A stretch of 7,569 nt of DNA from Deltaproteobacteria bacterium (lineage in GTDB: Bacteria; Desulfobacterota; Desulfuromonadia; Desulfuromonadales; Geopsychrobacteraceae), in NCBI GenBank assembly GCA_009993495.1, contig JAACTI010000233.1:1-7569 (forward strand). The letters are read 5' to 3'. Made by a program: the position numbers and the translations under genes. Positions 4,717 to 7,569 of this stretch are shown here, piece by piece. Position 1 is the first letter of the stretch. Each line of letters opens with the position of its first letter. The notes beneath the pieces were generated by a model. It had not been told where the DNA came from. It ran no database searches and worked only from the letters and a program-made list of their open reading frames with translations.

Positions 4717-5970
4717 ATGGAAGCACGCGCGAAAATCGAAATCAAAAACCTGTATAAAATCTTTGGTCCTCACCCTAAAAAAGCCATGGCAATGTTGGCC
4801 AGGGGCTTGGATAAAAATGAAATTTTCTCAAAAACTGAAACCACCATCGGGGTTCAAAACGCGAGTTTTGAAATTAATGCGGGCGAAATTTTTGTCATTA
4901 TGGGGTTATCCGGTTCGGGGAAATCAACCATGGTGCGCATGATTAACCGCCTGATCGAACCCACCAGTGGTCAGGTGCTGATTGATGGCGAAGACCTGAC
5001 CGCCATGAAAACCGATAAGCTGGTTCAGGTGCGGCGGAAAAAACTGAGTATGGTTTTCCAATCTTTTGCGTTGATGCCACATCTCAGCGTTCTGCAAAAC
5101 GCAGCCTTCGGCCTTGAAATGGATGGCGTTGACCGTCCCACCCGCGAAAAACGCGCGCTCGCGGCCCTGGAACAGGTCGGGCTTGAGGCCTGGGCCGAGA
5201 GCCAGCCGAAAGAGCTGTCGGGCGGCATGCAGCAGCGCGTGGGGCTGGCACGTGGTTTAGCGGTTGATCCGGACATTTTACTGATGGACGAAGCCTTTTC
5301 GGCTCTTGACCCCCTGATTCGCACCGAAATGCAGGATGAATTGCTGAAATTGCAGGCCGCCGCCCGGCGCACCATTGTCTTTATTTCCCACGATCTCGAT
5401 GAGGCTATGCGTATTGGCGACCGCATCGCCATCATGGAAGGTGGCCGGGTGGTGCAGGTTGGTACGCCTGAAGAAATTTTACAGAACCCGGCCGATGATT
5501 ATGTGCGCGCCTTTTTTCGCGGGGTCGATCCAACCAATATTCTGACCGCCGGCGACATTGCCACCGACAATCAAGTCACTATTCCCATCACCGATGGCAA
5601 AAATCCGCGTGCCGGTTTGCAGCGCATGATCAAAAATGACCGGGATTTTGCTTATGTGGTCGATGCCAAACGCATTTTCAAGGGCGTCGTCTCGATTGAA
5701 TCACTGCGCGCAATTCTCGATCAAGCCCCGGATCAGCAACTTATCCCCAATGCCTATCTGGAAGAAGTTCTCACCGCCCGCGATACCGATTCCATGCAGG
5801 ATATTTTGCCCCTGGTTGCCAATCATTCCTGGCCCTTACCAATTCTCGACGCTCAGGGTAAGTATCTCGGAGTGGTTTCTAAAAATCTGTTTTTGCGCAC
5901 CCTGCACCGCGGCCAGCCCGAAGAAATTTCCGCCATCGAAACCCAGAACACGGAGGCGATTGAAGCATGA
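4717..5970 (+). CDS. proV: glycine betaine/proline ABC transporter ATP-binding protein ProV
   Basis: The 417-residue ATPase of a type I osmoprotectant importer, acting as a dimer on the inner face of the cytoplasmic membrane. Walker A is GLSGSGKST (63-71), the Q-loop MVFQSFALMPH (112-122, Q115), the signature LSGGMQQRVGLARG (167-180), Walker B ILLMDEAFSALDP (187-199, catalytic E192) and the switch histidine ISHD (H225). Residues 1-50 have the family's KIFGPHP...A insert before the nucleotide-binding fold. From about 280 to 400 there are two CBS-type repeats, the part that in OpuA-type transporters senses ionic strength. Length matches ProV/OpuAA (about 400). AAAGG (4704-4708) lies 8 bases before the ATG. 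The stop overlaps the next start in ATGA, so it is translationally coupled with the permease. All catalytic motifs are intact. Confidence 0.95.
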   Translation: MEARAKIEIKNLYKIFGPHPKKAMAMLARGLDKNEIFSKTETTIGVQNASFEINAGEIFVIMGLSGSGKSTMVRMINRLIEPTSGQVLIDGEDLTAMKTDKLVQVRRKKLSMVFQSFALMPHLSVLQNAAFGLEMDGVDRPTREKRALAALEQVGLEAWAESQPKELSGGMQQRVGLARGLAVDPDILLMDEAFSALDPLIRTEMQDELLKLQAAARRTIVFISHDLDEAMRIGDRIAIMEGGRVVQVGTPEEILQNPADDYVRAFFRGVDPTNILTAGDIATDNQVTIPITDGKNPRAGLQRMIKNDRDFAYVVDAKRIFKGVVSIESLRAILDQAPDQQLIPNAYLEEVLTARDTDSMQDILPLVANHSWPLPILDAQGKYLGVVSKNLFLRTLHRGQPEEISAIETQNTEAIEA

Positions 5971-6806
5971 GTTTTCTGAGATTTAACGAAAAAGTTATTC
6001 CCCTGGATGAGTGGGTTCAAACCTTTGTCGATTGGCTGGTTTACAACCATCGCGACATTTTCCAGGCGGTTAAAAAACCGATTGAGCTGTGTTTGAAAGG
6101 CTTCGAATGGCTTTTTACCGTACCGCCACCCCTGGTGATTATTCTGTTACTGGTTGCCATCGCCTGGCGCTTTGCGGGCAAAAAGGTGGCCCTTTTCTCC
6201 CTGTGTACCCTGCTGCTGGTAGGGTTTTTGGGCCTATGGCAAGAAACCATGATCACCTTGGCCATGGTGATCAGTTCGGTCTTCTTCTGCGCACTCATGG
6301 GCATCCCCTTAGGCATTATGTCGGGACGCAGTAACCGTTTTGAAATGCTGCTGCGGCCACTGCTGGATGCCATGCAGACGATTCCCTCTTTTGTTTATCT
6401 GGTTCCCGTGGTCATGCTCTTCAGCATCGGCACAGTTTCGGGAATTTTGGCGACAATTATCTTCGCCCTGCCGCCGATTGTGCGCCTCACCAGTCTGGGA
6501 ATCCGCCAGGTTCATCCCGAATTGATTGAAGCCGCCCTGGCCTTTGGAGCCACCTCGGGGCAGGTTTTGCGTAAAGTGCAATTTCCCCTGGCCCTGCCTT
6601 CGATTATGGCGGGCCTTAATCAGACCCTGATGATGGCCCTGTCGATGGTCGTCATTGCAGCCCTGATTGGGGCCGGCGGCCTGGGCAACCCGGTGGTTCA
6701 GGGTCTGAACACCCTGGAAATCGGTCTGGCAACCATTGGCGGTCTGGCCATAGTGCTGTTGGCCATGATGCTTGATCGTATTACCCAGAGTTTCGCCCGC
6801 AAATGA
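5967..6806 (+). CDS. proW: glycine betaine/proline ABC transporter permease ProW
   Basis: A 279-residue inner-membrane permease of the ProW/OpuAB family, forming the channel with ProV. After an amphipathic N-terminal segment of about 50 residues, hydrophobic spans are visible around 53-70, 73-90, 96-118, 140-177, 215-240 and 252-268. The conserved TIPSFVYLVPVVM block is at 138-150, and the EAA loop that docks on the ATPase is EAALAFGATSGQVLRKVQFP (188-207). The N-terminus is much shorter than that of E. coli ProW (354 residues), which has a long periplasmic tail; many ProW homologues share the short form. A GGAGG at 5952-5956, inside proV, lies 10 bases before the ATG at 5967. The gene is followed after 40 bases by proX. 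Confidence 0.95.
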   Translation: MSFLRFNEKVIPLDEWVQTFVDWLVYNHRDIFQAVKKPIELCLKGFEWLFTVPPPLVIILLLVAIAWRFAGKKVALFSLCTLLLVGFLGLWQETMITLAMVISSVFFCALMGIPLGIMSGRSNRFEMLLRPLLDAMQTIPSFVYLVPVVMLFSIGTVSGILATIIFALPPIVRLTSLGIRQVHPELIEAALAFGATSGQVLRKVQFPLALPSIMAGLNQTLMMALSMVVIAALIGAGGLGNPVVQGLNTLEIGLATIGGLAIVLLAMMLDRITQSFARK

Positions 6807-6846
6807 GGCGGGCTGCTCTTTCCCTCGTTCCAAAAGGAGAACAACC

Positions 6847-7569
6847 ATGAAACAGAAGATTTTACTGCTCCTGCTGTCCCTGACCCTGGCGCTACCGGCC
6901 TTTGCCGCAAAACAAAAGCCTGGGGAAGGTGTCGAAGTTAAACCGGCCCGCGCCACCTGGAATACCGGTTATTTCCAGGAGGCCCTGGTGCGTGCCGGGC
7001 TTAAAGAGCTGGGCTATAAGGTCGAAAAGCCCAAAGAACTGACCAACCCGCTTTTCTACCAATCGGTCATGCTCGGTGATCTGGATTACTGGACCAACGG
7101 CTGGTTCCCGAATCACGTCAGCCAGATGCCCAAAGGGTGGGAAGAGAAAGTTGAAATCGTGGGTTATGTGGTCAAGGCAGGCGGATTACAGGGCTACCTG
7201 GTCTCAAAAAAAGAGGTGGAAAAATATAAGATCTCATCCCTTGATGACTTCAAACGCCCCGAGGTAATGAAGGCGTTTGACTCCAATGGCGACGGCAAAG
7301 CCGACCTGACCGCCTGCCCGCCCGGCTGGGGTTGTGAAAAAGTCATCACCCATCATTTTAAAGTGTACGACCTCGATAACTACATCAATCCGATCAAAGC
7401 CGGCTATGCGGCGAGCATGGCCGACACCATGGCGCGCTACAAATCGGGTGAACCGATTTTCTTCTACACTTGGGCACCCAACTGGACCATCGGCATGCTC
7501 AAGCCCGGCAAAGATGTGATGTGGATCAACGTTCCGAAAATCTTGCCTCGCGATTCACAATTGGCCGGT
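6847..7569 (+). CDS. proX: glycine betaine-binding protein ProX, 3' end outside window (partial)
   Basis: The first 241 codons of the periplasmic substrate-binding protein; the frame is open to the window edge and about 90 codons are missing by comparison with E. coli ProX (330). AAGGAG (6834-6839) lies 7 bases before the ATG. Residues 1-20 (MKQKILLLLLSLTLALPAFA) form a signal peptide cut after AFA. Match to ProX is clear from QGYLVSKKEVEKYKI (115-129), DSNGDGKADLT (145-155), CPPGWGCEKVITHH (157-170), ASMADTMARYKSGEP (189-203), FYTWAPNW (206-213) and LKPGKDVMWINVP (218-230). Tryptophans that can form the aromatic cage for the quaternary ammonium group are W82/W86, W161 and W209/W213. C157 and C163 probably form a disulfide. 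DSNGDGKAD is an EF-hand-like calcium loop also present in E. coli ProX. No lipobox cysteine, so it is a soluble periplasmic protein of a Gram-negative cell. Confidence 0.95.
   Translation, partial: MKQKILLLLLSLTLALPAFAAKQKPGEGVEVKPARATWNTGYFQEALVRAGLKELGYKVEKPKELTNPLFYQSVMLGDLDYWTNGWFPNHVSQMPKGWEEKVEIVGYVVKAGGLQGYLVSKKEVEKYKISSLDDFKRPEVMKAFDSNGDGKADLTACPPGWGCEKVITHHFKVYDLDNYINPIKAGYAASMADTMARYKSGEPIFFYTWAPNWTIGMLKPGKDVMWINVPKILPRDSQLAG

Noticed and set aside
6309..6956. 215-codon minus-strand frame opposite proW and proX
   Set aside because: It is antisense to two firmly identified genes and rich in Q, G and N, typical of a shadow frame.
1..7569. CRISPR array, tRNA, rRNA or complete insertion sequence
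   Set aside because: No regularly spaced repeats, no tRNA-like or rRNA sequence, and no transposase frame were seen.

Overview
The window looks like a chromosomal segment of a Gram-negative bacterium of roughly 50-55% G+C. My guess is a deltaproteobacterium of the Desulfuromonas/Geobacter/Pelobacter kind. That is inferred from the company of an Rhs/YD-repeat protein with a CPSC motif, a Cytidylate_kin2-type kinase, a bacteriohemerythrin and C5/G5 intergenic repeats; no single gene proves it. A complete-looking osmoprotectant importer would suit a saline or fluctuating habitat.

Layout. Bases 1-43 hold the first codons of a minus-strand gene that leaves the window, possibly preceded by a tiny overlapping ORF. 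Bases 44-453 are non-coding and rich in repeats: a 16-bp imperfect inverted repeat (156-171/257-272), a G9 run and a long nested palindrome (374-418). Bases 454-2452, all minus strand, are a decayed Rhs locus. A 520-codon Rhs fragment has lost its N-terminal part and is thrown out of frame by a 9-base G run exactly at the end of the conserved Rhs core. The lost end of the core is readable in another frame, and an orphan CARDB domain follows in a third frame.

Bases 2513-3706 carry two plus-strand genes, a cytidylate-kinase-like protein and a bacteriohemerythrin with all seven iron ligands. Facing them is a YbeL/DUF1451-type zinc-ribbon gene (3786-4286, minus). Between it and the transporter lies a 430-base gap holding an extended -10 promoter for the zinc-ribbon gene, an 80-codon open stretch on the minus strand with no start (a probable gene remnant), and a 19-bp interrupted hairpin.

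Bases 4717-7569 are a proVWX operon: ATPase with CBS domains, permease, and a secreted binding protein cut off by the window end. ProV and ProW overlap by 4 bases; ProX follows 40 bases later with a strong ribosome site. ProX captures glycine betaine or a similar compound in the periplasm, ProW is the channel, and ProV drives transport and probably senses ionic strength.

I found no convincing new multi-gene system. The items most worth a second look are the G9 frameshift in the Rhs core, the Rhs/CARDB junction, the unassigned 80-codon remnant, and the hairpin in front of proVWX.
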